A stretch of 64,000 nucleotides of DNA, taken from positions 62,001 to 126,000 of the forward strand of contig JACKIL010000006.1 in the NCBI GenBank assembly GCA_020638525.1. The letters run 5' to 3'. This document shows positions 26,370 to 36,407 of the stretch, one piece after another (the stretch's first letter is position 1; every line of letters starts with the position of its first letter). The notes beneath the pieces are model-generated. The model ran no database searches, had not been told where the DNA came from, and saw only the letters and a program-made list of their open reading frames with translations. The DNA comes from Caulobacterales bacterium. Its GTDB lineage: Bacteria > Pseudomonadota > Alphaproteobacteria > Caulobacterales > Parvularculaceae. A program made the position numbers and the translations under genes.

Positions 26370-27517
26370 GCGGCCCTCGCTTTGACGCGCGCATAAGCAG
26401 CGGGCCATTCGCGAACGAAGGCGTCTACGTCCTCTTCGGTCGTGTTCCAGCCGATCGAAACGCGCAAGCCTGTCTTGGCGAGTTCTTCATCGGCGCCCAT
26501 CGCCGAAAGAACATGGCTCGGTTTGGTTTTCCCGGACGAGCACGCCGAACCGGAAGAGACTGCAATGCCAGCAAGATCCATCGCCATGAGCTGAGTCTCG
26601 GATGAGAAGCCGGGCGCCGAGAGAGAGAGCGTTCCCGGCAGACGTTCGGAATCCTTACCCCAAATGTGTGCGCCTGCGTCCTCAGCGGCCGCCTGCATGC
26701 GGTCGCGCATTCGGGAAATCTTTGCCGCTTTTGCGATCGATTCATCCGCGAGTTCGCAAGCAATGCCGAAACCGGCGATAGCGGGAACGTTGTGCGTTCC
26801 GGCGCGGCGGTTCATCTCGTGACCGCCGCCTCGCATAACCGGTTCCAGCGGAAGATTGGGAGCGGCGATAAGAGCGCCGATGCCTACCGGTCCCCCGAAT
26901 TTATGGCCAGTCACGGCCATCAGGTCAGCGCCCGACATGACGAAGTTGACGCGCACTTTCCCGACTGCTTGCGCCGCGTCGACGAAGAGGAGTCCGCCGG
27001 CGCCATGAACAATGTCAGCAGCCTCACGCACGGGCTGAATAACGCCCGTTTCATTGTTCGCCAGCATAATGCAGACGAGAAACCCACCATCCCGCTCGAT
27101 GTCATAGTTAGCCAGGCGGTCGCTCAACCATCCGAGATCAACGACACCCGTCGGCAATGCGGGAATGACTTCGACAGGCGCGCCTGTCGACGCCGCATTC
27201 GAAGGAACCGCCGCATGCTCAATCGCGCTCACGAATATCCGGCGAACCGAACCATTCTTCACAAGGCCGTTGAGCGCGTAATGAATCGACTCTGTGCCAC
27301 CGCTCGTGAAGATTGCGCCATTTACCGGCGCATTGACGAGCGCGCGGAGTTTTTCTCGCGCGCCCTCGACAATGGCGCGCGACGCACGTCCTTCAGCATG
27401 CACAGAGGATGAATTGCCGACATGACGCATCGTCTCGGCGACAATATCGATCACTTCCGGGCGGGGCGGACATGTCGCGTTGTAGTCAAGATAATGGCGT
27501 TGCGACTTGTCGGTCAT
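26366..27517 (-). CDS. Cysteine desulfurase, NifS/IscS type
   Basis: A 383-residue class V aminotransferase-fold enzyme, type I desulfurase. Motifs: [45 protein letters not shown] (PLP lysine) and [17 protein letters not shown] holding the active-site cysteine loop. It probably supplies sulfur to SufB directly or to other pathways. It overlaps iscR and sufB by ATGA junctions. A second desulfurase, sufS, lies in the same operon. Confidence 0.93.
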   Translation of the reverse strand: MTDKSQRHYLDYNATCPPRPEVIDIVAETMRHVGNSSSVHAEGRASRAIVEGAREKLRALVNAPVNGAIFTSGGTESIHYALNGLVKNGSVRRIFVSAIEHAAVPSNAASTGAPVEVIPALPTGVVDLGWLSDRLANYDIERDGGFLVCIMLANNETGVIQPVREAADIVHGAGGLLFVDAAQAVGKVRVNFVMSGADLMAVTGHKFGGPVGIGALIAAPNLPLEPVMRGGGHEMNRRAGTHNVPAIAGFGIACELADESIAKAAKISRMRDRMQAAAEDAGAHIWGKDSERLPGTLSLSAPGFSSETQLMAMDLAGIAVSSGSACSSGKTKPSHVLSAMGADEELAKTGLRVSIGWNTTEEDVDAFVREWPAAYARVKARAA

Positions 27518-28008
27518 TCTGCAGCCCCCATCAGAAGTTTATCGCTCGCGCGCATTTCATGCGCCCGCGCCGGAAGATTGACCGCCGCCATCCCAAGCAC
27601 ACGGCGCTCGACGACATCCTCAAGCGAAACCGCATTGAGAAAGAGTTCGATGTGGCGCCCAAGCTCATCCCAGAGGTCATGAGTGAGGCATCGCGCCGAT
27701 TTACCCTGGCAACCGACTGACGCCCCCGGCGCGCAGCCCGTTGTCCGAATCTCCTCATCGACGGCCGCAACGATTTCGGCGACCCGGATTGAGGCAGGAG
27801 CACGAGCGAGCAGATACCCGCCCGCAACGCCGCGAGCGCTCTCGACAAGACCAGCGCGGCGAAGCTTCGCAAAAAGCTGCTCAAGATAGCCTGCTGAAAT
27901 ACCTTGGCGACGCGCGACGTCCGGTAGGGCGACGGGCTCAGCTCCGCCATTGGCGGCTATATCTGCAAGCGCAGCCACAGCATATCTTCCCTTAGTCGTC
28001 AGCTTCAT
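27514..28008 (-). CDS. iscR: Rrf2-family Fe-S regulator (IscR)
   Basis: A 164-residue winged-helix regulator. The N-terminal MKLTTKGRYAVAAL and the helix-turn-helix region (LPDVARRQGISAGYLEQLFAKL) match IscR. Three cysteines, C92, C100 and C107, followed by LTHDLW with H110, form the expected cluster site; the spacing C-X7-C-X6-C is longer than the CX5CX5C of E. coli IscR. It likely senses Fe-S status and controls its own operon, of which it is the first gene. The ATG has an AAGGA ribosome site. Confidence 0.94.
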   Translation of the reverse strand: MKLTTKGRYAVAALADIAANGGAEPVALPDVARRQGISAGYLEQLFAKLRRAGLVESARGVAGGYLLARAPASIRVAEIVAAVDEEIRTTGCAPGASVGCQGKSARCLTHDLWDELGRHIELFLNAVSLEDVVERRVLGMAAVNLPARAHEMRASDKLLMGAAE

Positions 28009-28087
28009 CTGCCCGTTTCCTTGTGCCGCAGGCCCCGGCGATTTGGGGCTGGCGCTCGCCTATCGCGGCAAAAATGTCACGCTTGCA

Positions 28088-28113
28088 ATCGAAATGGCGG
28101 CGCCCATTTCGAT
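28088..28113. promoter_or_regulatory. 10-bp inverted repeat in the iscR leader
   Basis: ATCGAAATGG, six bases, CCATTTCGAT: a perfect inverted repeat about 80 bases upstream of iscR and downstream of its likely promoter. It could be a regulator site or an RNA hairpin in the 5' leader. Confidence 0.5.
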
Positions 28114-28155
28114 ACATGCTATAGGCGCGCGGTCATTTGTCGGCGTTGCAGCGTT

Positions 28156-28184
28156 TAGGTATGAAAGCCGAGCGTTTTAGTCAA
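28156..28184 (-). promoter_or_regulatory. Likely promoter of the iscR-suf operon
   Basis: On the minus strand TTGACT (28179-28184) and TACCTA (28156-28161) are separated by 17 bases, a fair sigma-70 pair, giving a leader of about 140 nt before iscR. The -35 flank GTTGACTAAAA may also be part of a regulator site. Confidence 0.45.
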
Positions 28185-28291
28185 CATTATTTCAGAGCGC
28201 TGCGCCCAGAAATTGGACATCTTTAGAATTTTGTGAGGCCAGGCCCGATCATGACAGTCGGGTTTTCAGTTATCAGACCAAAAGGAGCGCC

Positions 28292-28960
28292 ATGCCTGAA
28301 GTGATTTTCGCCGGCCCTGAGGGGAGGCTTGAGGGACGTTATCAGAAAGGGAAAGGCGAGAACCCGCCAGTCGCTCTGATCCTCCACCCCCACCCGCTCT
28401 TCGGCGGCACGATGAATAACCGCGCCTGCTATGAACTCTACAACCTCTTTGGCAGGAAAGGCTTTGCGATTCTGCGTTTCAATTTTCGCGGGGTCGGCCG
28501 GAGCCAGGGCGAGTATGATCATGGCCAAGGCGAACTTGCTGACGCGGCGACGGCGCTCGACTATCTTCAGCAGCTGAATCCGAACGCACCTTTCGCATGG
28601 GTCGCCGGCTTTTCTTTCGGCGCCTGGATTGGCATGCAGCTCCTGATGCGACGACCGGAGATTGCGGGATTCATCTCTGTTTCCGCTCCCGCAAATCTTT
28701 ACGACTTCACCTTCCTCGCGCCATGCCCGTCGTCAGGTCTCGTCCTGCACGGGTCGCTAGACAAAGTATGCCCGCCGGAAGAGACGCGCACGATGGTCGA
28801 TCGCACGCGCACCCAGAAGGGCAGGAAGATTGAGTTTCAAGTCATCGAAGGCGCTGATCACTTCTTCGAATCAAAAGTCGATGAAATGATCACGGCTAGC
28901 GAGGCCTATCTCGATCGGCGTCTCGCCCATCCGGAGCCGGAAGGCCCATACCACGAATAA
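28292..28960 (+). CDS. Alpha/beta hydrolase (YfhR/S33-like)
   Basis: A 222-residue alpha/beta hydrolase. HPHPLFGGTMNNR, the oxyanion-hole region RFNFRGVGRSQG, the nucleophile elbow GFSFGA and the C-terminal GADHFF histidine form a complete Ser-Asp-His set. The substrate is unknown. ATG 28292 follows AAAAGGAG. No signal peptide. It diverges from the iscR operon and converges on the serine hydrolase gene. Confidence 0.88.
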   Translation: MPEVIFAGPEGRLEGRYQKGKGENPPVALILHPHPLFGGTMNNRACYELYNLFGRKGFAILRFNFRGVGRSQGEYDHGQGELADAATALDYLQQLNPNAPFAWVAGFSFGAWIGMQLLMRRPEIAGFISVSAPANLYDFTFLAPCPSSGLVLHGSLDKVCPPEETRTMVDRTRTQKGRKIEFQVIEGADHFFESKVDEMITASEAYLDRRLAHPEPEGPYHE

Positions 28961-28987
28961 GGCCATCACGGCGCGCGCCAACGCGGC

Positions 28988-30286
28988 TTAATCGCCGCTC
29001 GCGCGCGCGCCGTCCACACTGAAACGAGCTTTGCCATCGTTAAGCGCAAGCCAGTCTCGCTCATTCAGGCCGAGTTCATTGTCGAGGAATGCCGGCAGAA
29101 TCCGCCAAACCCGCTCGGCGCGCGTGTTTGCAAGAATAACGATCCCAACGTCACGCTCCGGCAGCCATGCGATTTGCGCGGCATAACCTTCAACGGTTCC
29201 ACTGTGATTGATCAGCGCATGACCGCCATAGTCGTAGATGCGCCAGCCAAGGGCGTACTTCGCATCGTTGAGCCTTCCCTGAAGGATGTCCCACCGTCGC
29301 TTCTCCGCCGGCGTATCAACGCGCGCAGTATGAATCGTTGAAAGCACGCTTTCCGACAGCACGGCCGGAGCGTCGCCCATCTGCGCCTTGAGCCAAAGCG
29401 CCATGTCGCTGATGCTTGCATTGACGCCGCCCGCTCCAGGCGTGCGGTAATAGGCGTCTTTCACAGTGACGGATCGCCAAGGACCATATTGCGGCGAGGC
29501 CTTGTCACCTGAACGTTCGCGGATATGGGGGCGCGCCCAATCGCCTGTCGCCGCGAGCCCCTCTTCTCCGACCGATGCCGTGCGCATTCCGAGCGGCGCG
29601 AATATCCGTTCACGAACTAGATCGGCATATGGTTCGTGATAGACGGCCGAGAGCACATCGCCGATCATCGCGTAAGCAACGTTCTGATAAGCATAGCACG
29701 AGCCGACCGAGCAAATCGGTTTGACATTGCGCAGGCGGGACAAAATCTCGGGAACCGCAACCCCGTCTTCAAGCAAATTGTCGTAGGCGTTGGGTGGCAG
29801 GCTTGTACGATGGCTAAGAATATCCTCAACCGTCACGCGTGCTTCCGCGCCCCCTTTAAGGGCGAAACGCGGTTCATATGGCGCCACTGGCGTTTCCAGC
29901 GCCAACCGCCCGTCAGCCATGGCGATGCCGGCAAGCGTTGACGCGAACCCTTTGGAGAGCGACCCCACTCGAAAAACAGTGTTCGGCGTAACAGCCGCGT
30001 CGCCACCGACTTCGCGTACGCCATAAGTCTTCAGAAGCTGAATCTCGCCGTGGCGCACAACCGCGACCGCCAGGCCGACAAAATCATCCGTATGGCTTGC
30101 TTCGTCCAATAGCCGCTCGAAGTCCGTGAGACGAAGCTTATCCAAATTTTCCGGTGTAAGCGAAGTTGACAGCATTGTCGGCCCGCCCTGCGCAGCTGGT
30201 GCCTGGGCGTTCGCATTGCTTGCAGCGACGAGCGCCGCAAACGCGGTAATCATACGACACGCTGTGTTCTTCGAGATTCCGTACAT
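28988..30286 (-). CDS. Exported serine hydrolase, beta-lactamase/class C fold
   Basis: A 432-residue exported protein (signal peptide about 1-28, cleavage near ANA-QA). The penicillin-binding catalytic residues are visible: S109-x-x-K112 in VGSLSKGF, Y200-x-N202 in AYQN, and HSGTVEGY as the KTG-equivalent motif. Such proteins act as esterases, D-aminopeptidases or peptidoglycan endopeptidases; the substrate cannot be told here. A cysteine pair (ICSVGSC) may form a disulfide. Confidence 0.88.
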   Translation of the reverse strand: MYGISKNTACRMITAFAALVAASNANAQAPAAQGGPTMLSTSLTPENLDKLRLTDFERLLDEASHTDDFVGLAVAVVRHGEIQLLKTYGVREVGGDAAVTPNTVFRVGSLSKGFASTLAGIAMADGRLALETPVAPYEPRFALKGGAEARVTVEDILSHRTSLPPNAYDNLLEDGVAVPEILSRLRNVKPICSVGSCYAYQNVAYAMIGDVLSAVYHEPYADLVRERIFAPLGMRTASVGEEGLAATGDWARPHIRERSGDKASPQYGPWRSVTVKDAYYRTPGAGGVNASISDMALWLKAQMGDAPAVLSESVLSTIHTARVDTPAEKRRWDILQGRLNDAKYALGWRIYDYGGHALINHSGTVEGYAAQIAWLPERDVGIVILANTRAERVWRILPAFLDNELGLNERDWLALNDGKARFSVDGARASGD

Positions 30287-30405
30287 CCTGTCTCCGCTTA
30301 GTCTCTTAATTCACGCGCAAAACCTGAACGGCCGCCTCGGTTTCAGCAAGCGCGCTCGCCGGATCACCTTTTTCTAATCCGTCGAAAATTGCTCTCCGCT
30401 GCCGC

Positions 30406-31662
30406 CTAGTATTCCGCGCGCTCACTCTCTCGATAGAGCCGCCCTTGAAGGCCTGCCGCAACCCCGTAGTTGAAAAATACGAGGAAGATGTTGACGAGAA
30501 TTTTCAAGCCGTTCCAAACCCAGACGAAAACTGGAAGCACCCACGGCGCCGCTTCCCCGCTGTGCGCGAGCTTTGTCGCGGTCAGCGTCGCCGCGTAGAG
30601 CGTATTGACCGTCGCCCCAAGGAACCAGAACAGATAGACGTTCACAGCGAACTGCACGGCGAAAAGAAAAGCCGCGACCAGCACGACAATCCCAAGCATG
30701 CGAAAAATATTCCATCCACGGGTGATGTGGAACATTCCGCCGACGCCCATCGATTTCCTGCAAACAGCGACACCCCCATAGGGGAAGACGCGGAGACTGA
30801 TATATCCGGCAATCACCATTCCGATTGAAATGAGCGCCGCGATCGAGGCTCCTATCTGCTCGTCCGCCTTATGGATGAGAAGCCAGACCAGGCCAGCGAT
30901 CGCGCCCATCACCAAAAGAGTAACGAAGGCGCGCCCAATCAGGTTCGGCGCCCCTGCGCCTTCACCGCGATTCTTCGGATGGAAATGAACGTTTAGGAAG
31001 AGCCAGAATGCAATGGCGAAGCCTCCCGCCACCATCAGCGGAACGCCATGAAGATAATACCAAAGGCTCCCTCGCTTCTCGAGAACGTCCGCAGCAGAGA
31101 CAAGCTCTATCGTGTGAAGGCTCTCCGGGTTCGGGAATGACACGTAGGTCTGCGAGAGCGCCTCAACGATGTACTTGATCACCCAATATGCGGCGGCCCC
31201 TACCGGCCCGTAGACAAAAACTACAGTCGCCAGAAAGCCAACGATGCTCGCGAGAACGTAGCGGAGCTGGTCCGCTCCGAAGGCGAGCTTCACGACCCCA
31301 GGCGAGGGCTGCTCGCCTAAACCCGAAAGACGCACCAAGGGCGCCATGAAGGAAGCGACGAGGATCATGTCGATGGCTGTCGTCAGCGCATAGACAGTCC
31401 AGATGGGCCCCGACATCGCGATCAGGCCTTTCGCTAACGCGGCCTGGCTCGCCATCACGACGCGGTTGTAGGAAACGCCTTGGGCGAGGTCAGCGAACGT
31501 GACGAAACGATCATTCGCGATCGAGAGAATTGCGAATGCGCTCGCCATGTTGAAGACCAGCAGCAAGACTACTGGCAACCACGCGACCCGCATGATCGTT
31601 TCCATCCGGCGAAGCCCGAAATTTAACGCCGCGCCGACGACGGGGAAAACCCGTAACTCCAT
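30406..31662 (-). CDS. Multi-pass inner-membrane protein of unknown function
   Basis: A 418-residue protein with about eight strongly hydrophobic segments (near 26-48, 85-108, 135-160, 210-228, 245-265, 272-292, 320-342 and 375-400). I recognise no family motif. ATG 31662 has a clear AGAGGGG ribosome site. It stands 119 nt downstream of the serine hydrolase start and diverges from trmFO. Transport or lipid-related roles are possible but unsupported. Confidence 0.7.
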   Translation of the reverse strand: MELRVFPVVGAALNFGLRRMETIMRVAWLPVVLLLVFNMASAFAILSIANDRFVTFADLAQGVSYNRVVMASQAALAKGLIAMSGPIWTVYALTTAIDMILVASFMAPLVRLSGLGEQPSPGVVKLAFGADQLRYVLASIVGFLATVVFVYGPVGAAAYWVIKYIVEALSQTYVSFPNPESLHTIELVSAADVLEKRGSLWYYLHGVPLMVAGGFAIAFWLFLNVHFHPKNRGEGAGAPNLIGRAFVTLLVMGAIAGLVWLLIHKADEQIGASIAALISIGMVIAGYISLRVFPYGGVAVCRKSMGVGGMFHITRGWNIFRMLGIVVLVAAFLFAVQFAVNVYLFWFLGATVNTLYAATLTATKLAHSGEAAPWVLPVFVWVWNGLKILVNIFLVFFNYGVAAGLQGRLYRESERAEY

Positions 31663-31797
31663 GAAATCGCCCCTCTTACTCCCAAGACACCTGCCCCAAC
31701 CATGATCTTAACGGCGGCCCGGCCCGGCACAAACGATATTTTATAACGTCCTCGCCCCCCTTATCACCGGTGGCTATTGCCCCTATGAGACAGCCCG

Positions 31798-33210
31798 ATG
31801 ACCCAGCCATATGACGAAATTCACATCGTAGGCGGCGGCTTGGCCGGCTCTGAAGCCGCATTTCAGGCAGCGCAAGCCGGCGCGCACGTATTCCTGCACG
31901 AAATGCGCCCCATCAGAGGGACTGAAGCTCACAAGACCGGCGACCTGGCGGAACTCGTCTGCTCCAATTCCTTTCGTTCGGACGACGTAGAAACGAACGC
32001 AGTCGGCTTGCTCCACGAAGAAATGCGGCGCGCCGGATCTCTCATCATGGCCAAGGCTGACATCTGTCAGGTTCCAGCTGGCGGCGCGTTAGCGGTCGAT
32101 CGCGAGAGTTTTTCGGCGACCGTCACGAGGGCGATCGAAGATCACCCGAACATAACAATCGTCCGTGAAGAGATCACCGGGCTTCCGCCCGCAACATGGC
32201 GGAATGTCATCATCGCGACCGGGCCGCTTACATCTGCTCCGCTCGCCACAGCAATTCATGACCTGACGGGCGAGGACTCACTAGCATTTTTCGACGCCAT
32301 CGCGCCAATCGTCTACAAGGAGTCGATCGATTTTGACGTCGCGTGGTTCCAATCGCGATATGACAAAAAGGGCCCCGGCGGCGACGGCGCCGACTATATC
32401 AACTGCCCTCTGGACGAGGCGCAGTACGATGCGTTCATCTCCGCCCTTCTCGAAGGCGAAAAAACTGAGTTCCACGAATGGGAGAAATCGACCCCCTACT
32501 TTGAGGGCTGCCTGCCTATCGAAGTAATGGCGGAGCGTGGCCACGATACGCTGCGTTTCGGGCCAATGAAGCCCGTCGGGCTTGCAGATCCCCGCACAGG
32601 CCGCCGGCCGCATGCAGTGGTTCAGCTTCGTCAGGACAACGCGCTTGGCACGCTCTACAATATGGTCGGCTTTCAGACGAAGCTGAAATATGGGGCGCAG
32701 GCGGACGTTTTCCGACTAATCCCAGGTCTTGAGAATGCGGAGTTCGCGCGGCTCGGTGGAATTCATCGAAATACATTCCTGAACTCGCCTTTGCTCCTCG
32801 ATCAATCGCTTCAGCTAAAGGCGCGCCCATCCTTGCGTTTCGCCGGGCAGGTCACTGGCGTTGAAGGGTACCTCGAAAGCGCGGCGATAGGACTTCTCGC
32901 CGGAAGGTTCGCTGCAGCCGATGCGCGCGGAGAGAAGATTATTCCGCCACCACAAACCACCGCTTTCGGCGCGCTGCTCGGACACATAACAGGTGGACAC
33001 CTGGCCGAAGGAGCCGGCGCCAAACGCGCTTTCCAACCAATGAATGTAAACTTCGGGCTGTTTCCAGAAATTGAAACGCCACTTATGGATGACGAAGGCG
33101 CGCGCATCCGCGGCAAGGAAAAGGGCCGTGCTCGCAAGCGCGCGCTATCTCGCCGGGCATTGGCGGATCTTGCCGGCTGGCTCAACCCTGCGCCTCGCGC
33201 GGCTGAATAA
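31798..33210 (+). CDS. trmFO: tRNA:m5U54 methyltransferase (folate- and FAD-dependent)
   Basis: A 470-residue flavoprotein that makes ribothymidine-54 in tRNA using methylenetetrahydrofolate. The N-terminal dinucleotide motif [10 protein letters not shown], the LHEMRP and [10 protein letters not shown] blocks, [14 protein letters not shown], the [14 protein letters not shown] block and [12 protein letters not shown] are all family signatures. ATG 31798 gives the conserved N-terminus. Downstream hairpins lie at 33252-33298. Confidence 0.97.
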   Translation: MTQPYDEIHIVGGGLAGSEAAFQAAQAGAHVFLHEMRPIRGTEAHKTGDLAELVCSNSFRSDDVETNAVGLLHEEMRRAGSLIMAKADICQVPAGGALAVDRESFSATVTRAIEDHPNITIVREEITGLPPATWRNVIIATGPLTSAPLATAIHDLTGEDSLAFFDAIAPIVYKESIDFDVAWFQSRYDKKGPGGDGADYINCPLDEAQYDAFISALLEGEKTEFHEWEKSTPYFEGCLPIEVMAERGHDTLRFGPMKPVGLADPRTGRRPHAVVQLRQDNALGTLYNMVGFQTKLKYGAQADVFRLIPGLENAEFARLGGIHRNTFLNSPLLLDQSLQLKARPSLRFAGQVTGVEGYLESAAIGLLAGRFAAADARGEKIIPPPQTTAFGALLGHITGGHLAEGAGAKRAFQPMNVNFGLFPEIETPLMDDEGARIRGKEKGRARKRALSRRALADLAGWLNPAPRAAE

Positions 33211-33251
33211 GAAGGCGCGCTTCGCCCTAATTGATCAATATCGGACTGATC

Positions 33252-33298
33252 CCCTGCCTCAGAAAGAAGCAGGGCCGCAGCGTGGTTAACGCTGCGGC
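33252..33298 (+). terminator. Two adjoining hairpins after trmFO
   Basis: CCCTGC/GCAGGG (33252-33274) is followed directly by a 9-bp perfect stem GCCGCAGCG/CGCTGCGGC (33274-33298) with a 7-base loop. No T-run follows, so this is either a weak terminator or a structured RNA element. Confidence 0.4.
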
Positions 33299-33384
33299 AC
33301 GCCCGCTCGATGCAGCCTGGGGGAGAATCGGCCGCTCCAACGGGAACTTGAGTCCCGACCATTAATAGACCGGGCCCTTGGAAT

Positions 33385-33410
33385 TTGACAATGTTGACGT
33401 TTAGGTCAAC
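33385..33410 (+). promoter_or_regulatory. Promoter/operator upstream of the TetR gene
   Basis: A consensus -35 TTGACA (33385-33390) lies beside a palindrome GTTGAC-N6-GTCAAC (33393-33410), about 45 bases before the regulator start. No good -10 is seen. This placement is typical of TetR autorepression. Confidence 0.5.
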
Positions 33411-33452
33411 CGTCCAAAAATTGAAAAACTGGATTTAGACTGCGAAAGGCGG

Positions 33453-34187
33453 ATGGTCAAGCTGGTCGGCCGCAACTATCAGGCCAGACACGAGGGGGCC
33501 ATGCAAGAGCGAATCGACGAAAGAAAGACTTACGCGATCAGCATGTTCGCGGACTTTCTCGAATCCCTGCGAGCGGAACGGCCCAGCGTTCGCTTGGCGG
33601 CGGATCGTTCCGCGAAGGGAGGGCAGACAGTCGCCGCCATTCTCAAGGCTACGCGGGCGGTCTTTGTCAGAGAAGGCCATGCCGGACTGACAATGCGGAT
33701 GGTGGCTGAAGAGGCCGGCATCGTAGTCGGCAATATCAGCTACTATTTTCAGACCAAGCGGGAACTCCTCGAAGCGATGCTCCGCGAAGAACTCGCAGAC
33801 TATGTCGAGGCGCACGTCAAACAATTCGAGCCGGATGGGCAGGATCCTATGGAAATCCTGCTGAATGTCGTCGAGTTCTACGTACAGAACGGCCGCAGTT
33901 CGTACCGCTTCTTCTACCAGATGTGGGGCTATGCTGGCAGCGAGAACTATGCGCGGGAGCTCGTCAGGGACCTTTATCGTCCCATCGGGCGATTCATTTA
34001 TCGCCTTGTGAAAGCAGCCAATCCGTCCCTCGACCATACCCAAATCAGACGGATCGTCCTGCAGATCTTCTGCCTTGAGGAAGGCATGAAACTGTTCATC
34101 GGCATGGGACCCGACGACGATGTCGCTCTTCTTGACGCCGAGGCGGATATTCGAGATCTCACGCGACGAATTGTCGAAAGCGGCTAG
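33453..34187 (+). CDS. TetR/AcrR-family transcriptional regulator
   Basis: A 244-residue repressor with an N-terminal extension of about 55 residues before the helix-turn-helix. The DNA-binding region is LKATRAVFVREGHAGLTMRMVAEEAGIVVGNISYYFQTKRELLEAML. The C-terminal ligand domain is typical in size. An alternative ATG at 33501 follows GAGGGGG and would shorten the extension. A palindromic operator lies just upstream. The downstream SDR gene, 64 nt away, is its likely target. The ligand is unknown. Confidence 0.88.
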   Translation: MVKLVGRNYQARHEGAMQERIDERKTYAISMFADFLESLRAERPSVRLAADRSAKGGQTVAAILKATRAVFVREGHAGLTMRMVAEEAGIVVGNISYYFQTKRELLEAMLREELADYVEAHVKQFEPDGQDPMEILLNVVEFYVQNGRSSYRFFYQMWGYAGSENYARELVRDLYRPIGRFIYRLVKAANPSLDHTQIRRIVLQIFCLEEGMKLFIGMGPDDDVALLDAEADIRDLTRRIVESG

Positions 34188-34251
34188 GCCTTATCGCCCG
34201 TAGATCGATATCCCGTTGCAGAGAGCCGCGAGGACCAGTAGCAACGCGGTC

Positions 34252-34995
34252 ATGACAGAGCAGCCAGAAATCCCCGACCTTTCCGGAAAAATCGCACTGG
34301 TGACCGGCGCCTCCCGCGGCATCGGCCGCGCGATGGCAATCTCTTTGGCGCAGGCAGGCGCGCATATCCTTGCGCTAGCCCGTACGCCGGGCGGCCTCGA
34401 GGAACTCGACGATGAAATCCGCGCAATAGGCGGAACGGCGTCGCTCATCCCAATGGACCTCGCAGATGGGGAGGCGATCGCCCGCCTCGGGCCGGCCCTG
34501 GCTGGGCGCTTTCCAAAGATTGATATCTTTCTGGGCAATGCGGCTGTCCTCGGCGAACTCACGCCAGTCACCGACATCGCCGAGAAGATCTGGAACGCGA
34601 CGCTGGACATCAATCTGACAGCGAACTGGAGACTCCTAAAGACGCTCGATCCGCTCCTGCGCGCTTCCGGCGCGGCGCGCGTCGTCTTCATAACTTCGAC
34701 GACTGGCGGCGAAGTCGCACGCCCATTCTGGGGTGGTTACGCTATTTCGAAAGCGGCGCTCGAAATGCTGGCCAAAACCTATGCGCTCGAAGTGAAGATC
34801 GCAGGAATTCGCGTCGCGATCATCAATCCGGGGCCAATGCGTACAAAGATGCGAGCGCAAGCGATGCCTGGAGAAGACCCGATGACTCTCCCTGAACCGA
34901 AAGAGCTGACGCCCCTTCTCTATTACGCTGTCGACCCTGCCTATGACGGCGAAGCAGAGCGGCTCATCTTTAAAGAGTGGAAATCTCGCACCTGA
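34252..34995 (+). CDS. Short-chain dehydrogenase/reductase
   Basis: A 247-residue Rossmann oxidoreductase. Cofactor motif TGASRGIG, NAAVLG, the catalytic serine in ITSTTG and YAISK (Y and K of the active site) are all present, so it should be active. The substrate is unknown. The ATG at 34252 was chosen over TTG 34216. It follows the TetR gene and converges on der with a 13-nt gap. Confidence 0.88.
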   Translation: MTEQPEIPDLSGKIALVTGASRGIGRAMAISLAQAGAHILALARTPGGLEELDDEIRAIGGTASLIPMDLADGEAIARLGPALAGRFPKIDIFLGNAAVLGELTPVTDIAEKIWNATLDINLTANWRLLKTLDPLLRASGAARVVFITSTTGGEVARPFWGGYAISKAALEMLAKTYALEVKIAGIRVAIINPGPMRTKMRAQAMPGEDPMTLPEPKELTPLLYYAVDPAYDGEAERLIFKEWKSRT

Positions 34996-35008
34996 CGGAC
35001 GACCGACC

Positions 35009-36388
35009 TCATTCGTCAGAATAAGGATTATCTGGCTGTCTCAAAATAAGCCGGATAGGAACAGCCGGAATTGAGAAAGCCTCGCGGATACCATTGACAA
35101 GGAACCGCTTGTAGCTCGCCGGAACCTCGCTCGCATGCGTGCACTGCGCCACGAAGGTCGGCGGCCGAGTCTTAATTTGCGCGATATAGCGAAGCTTGAT
35201 CCGTTTCCCGGAAACCGCCGGGGGCGGATGGCGATCCACTGCATCCCGCAGCCACTTATTGAGGTCCGGCGTCTTCACTCTCGCATTCCAGTCGACATAG
35301 ACCTTCGTTGCGGCCGGCATAAGGCGGTCGACATTTCGTCCTGACAGCGCCGAGAGAAACACGAGCGGCGCGCCCGGCGCTTGCGGCAGCAGGCGGTCCG
35401 CCATTTCTCGAAACTCTCGCGCGGCCTTATCCTTATCTTCGACGAGGTCCCACTTGTTAATCGCCAGAACAAGAGCTCGCCCCTCGCGCAGAACAAGATC
35501 TGCAATCTGAAGATCCTGTTTCTCGAATGGCGCATCTGCGTCCATCAGCAAGACGACGACTTCGGCGAATTGAATCGCTCGAAGCGCATCGGCGACAGAA
35601 AGCTTTTCAAGCTTTGACTGCACCTTCGCTTTCTTGCGCATGCCGGCGGTATCAAAAAGTTTTACAGGCCAGTCCCGATCCTCGCCCTTCCATATCCATT
35701 CCACGGAAATTGCATCGCGAGTGATGCCAGCTTCCGGGCCGGTCAATAGCCTGTCTTCACCTATAAGGCGATTGACGAGCGTCGACTTGCCGGCGTTCGG
35801 ACGGCCGACGATCGCAACCCGGAGAGGCTTCAAAGGATTATCCCAATCAGCCTCTTCGTCTTCGGTCGAGAGATGTACTTCTTCGTCCTCGGGCTCGCTC
35901 AGAAATGGTTCCAGCACAGCATAGAGACCGCCCATCCCCTCACCGTGCTCCGCCGAAATCTGCAGGGGTTCGCCAAGCCCGAGAGACCAAGCATCAAGAG
36001 CGCCTGCTTCGCCTGCCGCCCCTTCCGCTTTGTTCGCAAGCAGAATCACCGGCTTGCCAGAAGCGCGAAGGATATTCGCGAAGGTCTCGTCGCGCGGCGT
36101 CACCCCTGCTCGCGCGTCCACCAGGAAGAGACATACGTCCGCCTCCTCTATCGCCTTGTCCGTCTGGCGACGCATCCGCCCTTCAAGAACACGCTCCGGC
36201 GCTTCTTCAAGGCCAGGCGTATCGATAACTGTAAACTCGAGATCGCCGAGACGCGCCTCCCCCTCTCGGCGATCACGCGTCACGCCCGGCGTATCGTCGA
36301 CAAGCGCAAGACGCTTGCCGACCAATCGGTTGAAGAGAGTCGACTTACCGACGTTAGGCCGGCCGACAATGGCGATCTTCCTGTCCAT
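35009..36388 (-). CDS. der: Ribosome-assembly GTPase Der (EngA)
   Basis: A 459-residue protein with two tandem GTPase domains: GRPNVGKST and DTPGLEE in the first, [20 protein letters not shown] and NKWD in the second, then a KH-like C-terminal domain. It acts in 50S subunit maturation. The gene lies 19 nt after bamB, a common order in proteobacteria. Confidence 0.97.
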   Translation of the reverse strand: MDRKIAIVGRPNVGKSTLFNRLVGKRLALVDDTPGVTRDRREGEARLGDLEFTVIDTPGLEEAPERVLEGRMRRQTDKAIEEADVCLFLVDARAGVTPRDETFANILRASGKPVILLANKAEGAAGEAGALDAWSLGLGEPLQISAEHGEGMGGLYAVLEPFLSEPEDEEVHLSTEDEEADWDNPLKPLRVAIVGRPNAGKSTLVNRLIGEDRLLTGPEAGITRDAISVEWIWKGEDRDWPVKLFDTAGMRKKAKVQSKLEKLSVADALRAIQFAEVVVLLMDADAPFEKQDLQIADLVLREGRALVLAINKWDLVEDKDKAAREFREMADRLLPQAPGAPLVFLSALSGRNVDRLMPAATKVYVDWNARVKTPDLNKWLRDAVDRHPPPAVSGKRIKLRYIAQIKTRPPTFVAQCTHASEVPASYKRFLVNGIREAFSIPAVPIRLILRQPDNPYSDE

Positions 36389-36407
36389 CAGAACGCCTTA
36401 TTGCCCA

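Noticed and set aside
32811..33362. Long minus-strand open frame over the end of trmFO
   Set aside because: It is antisense to conserved trmFO coding sequence, shows no family motif and has the composition expected of a shadow frame.
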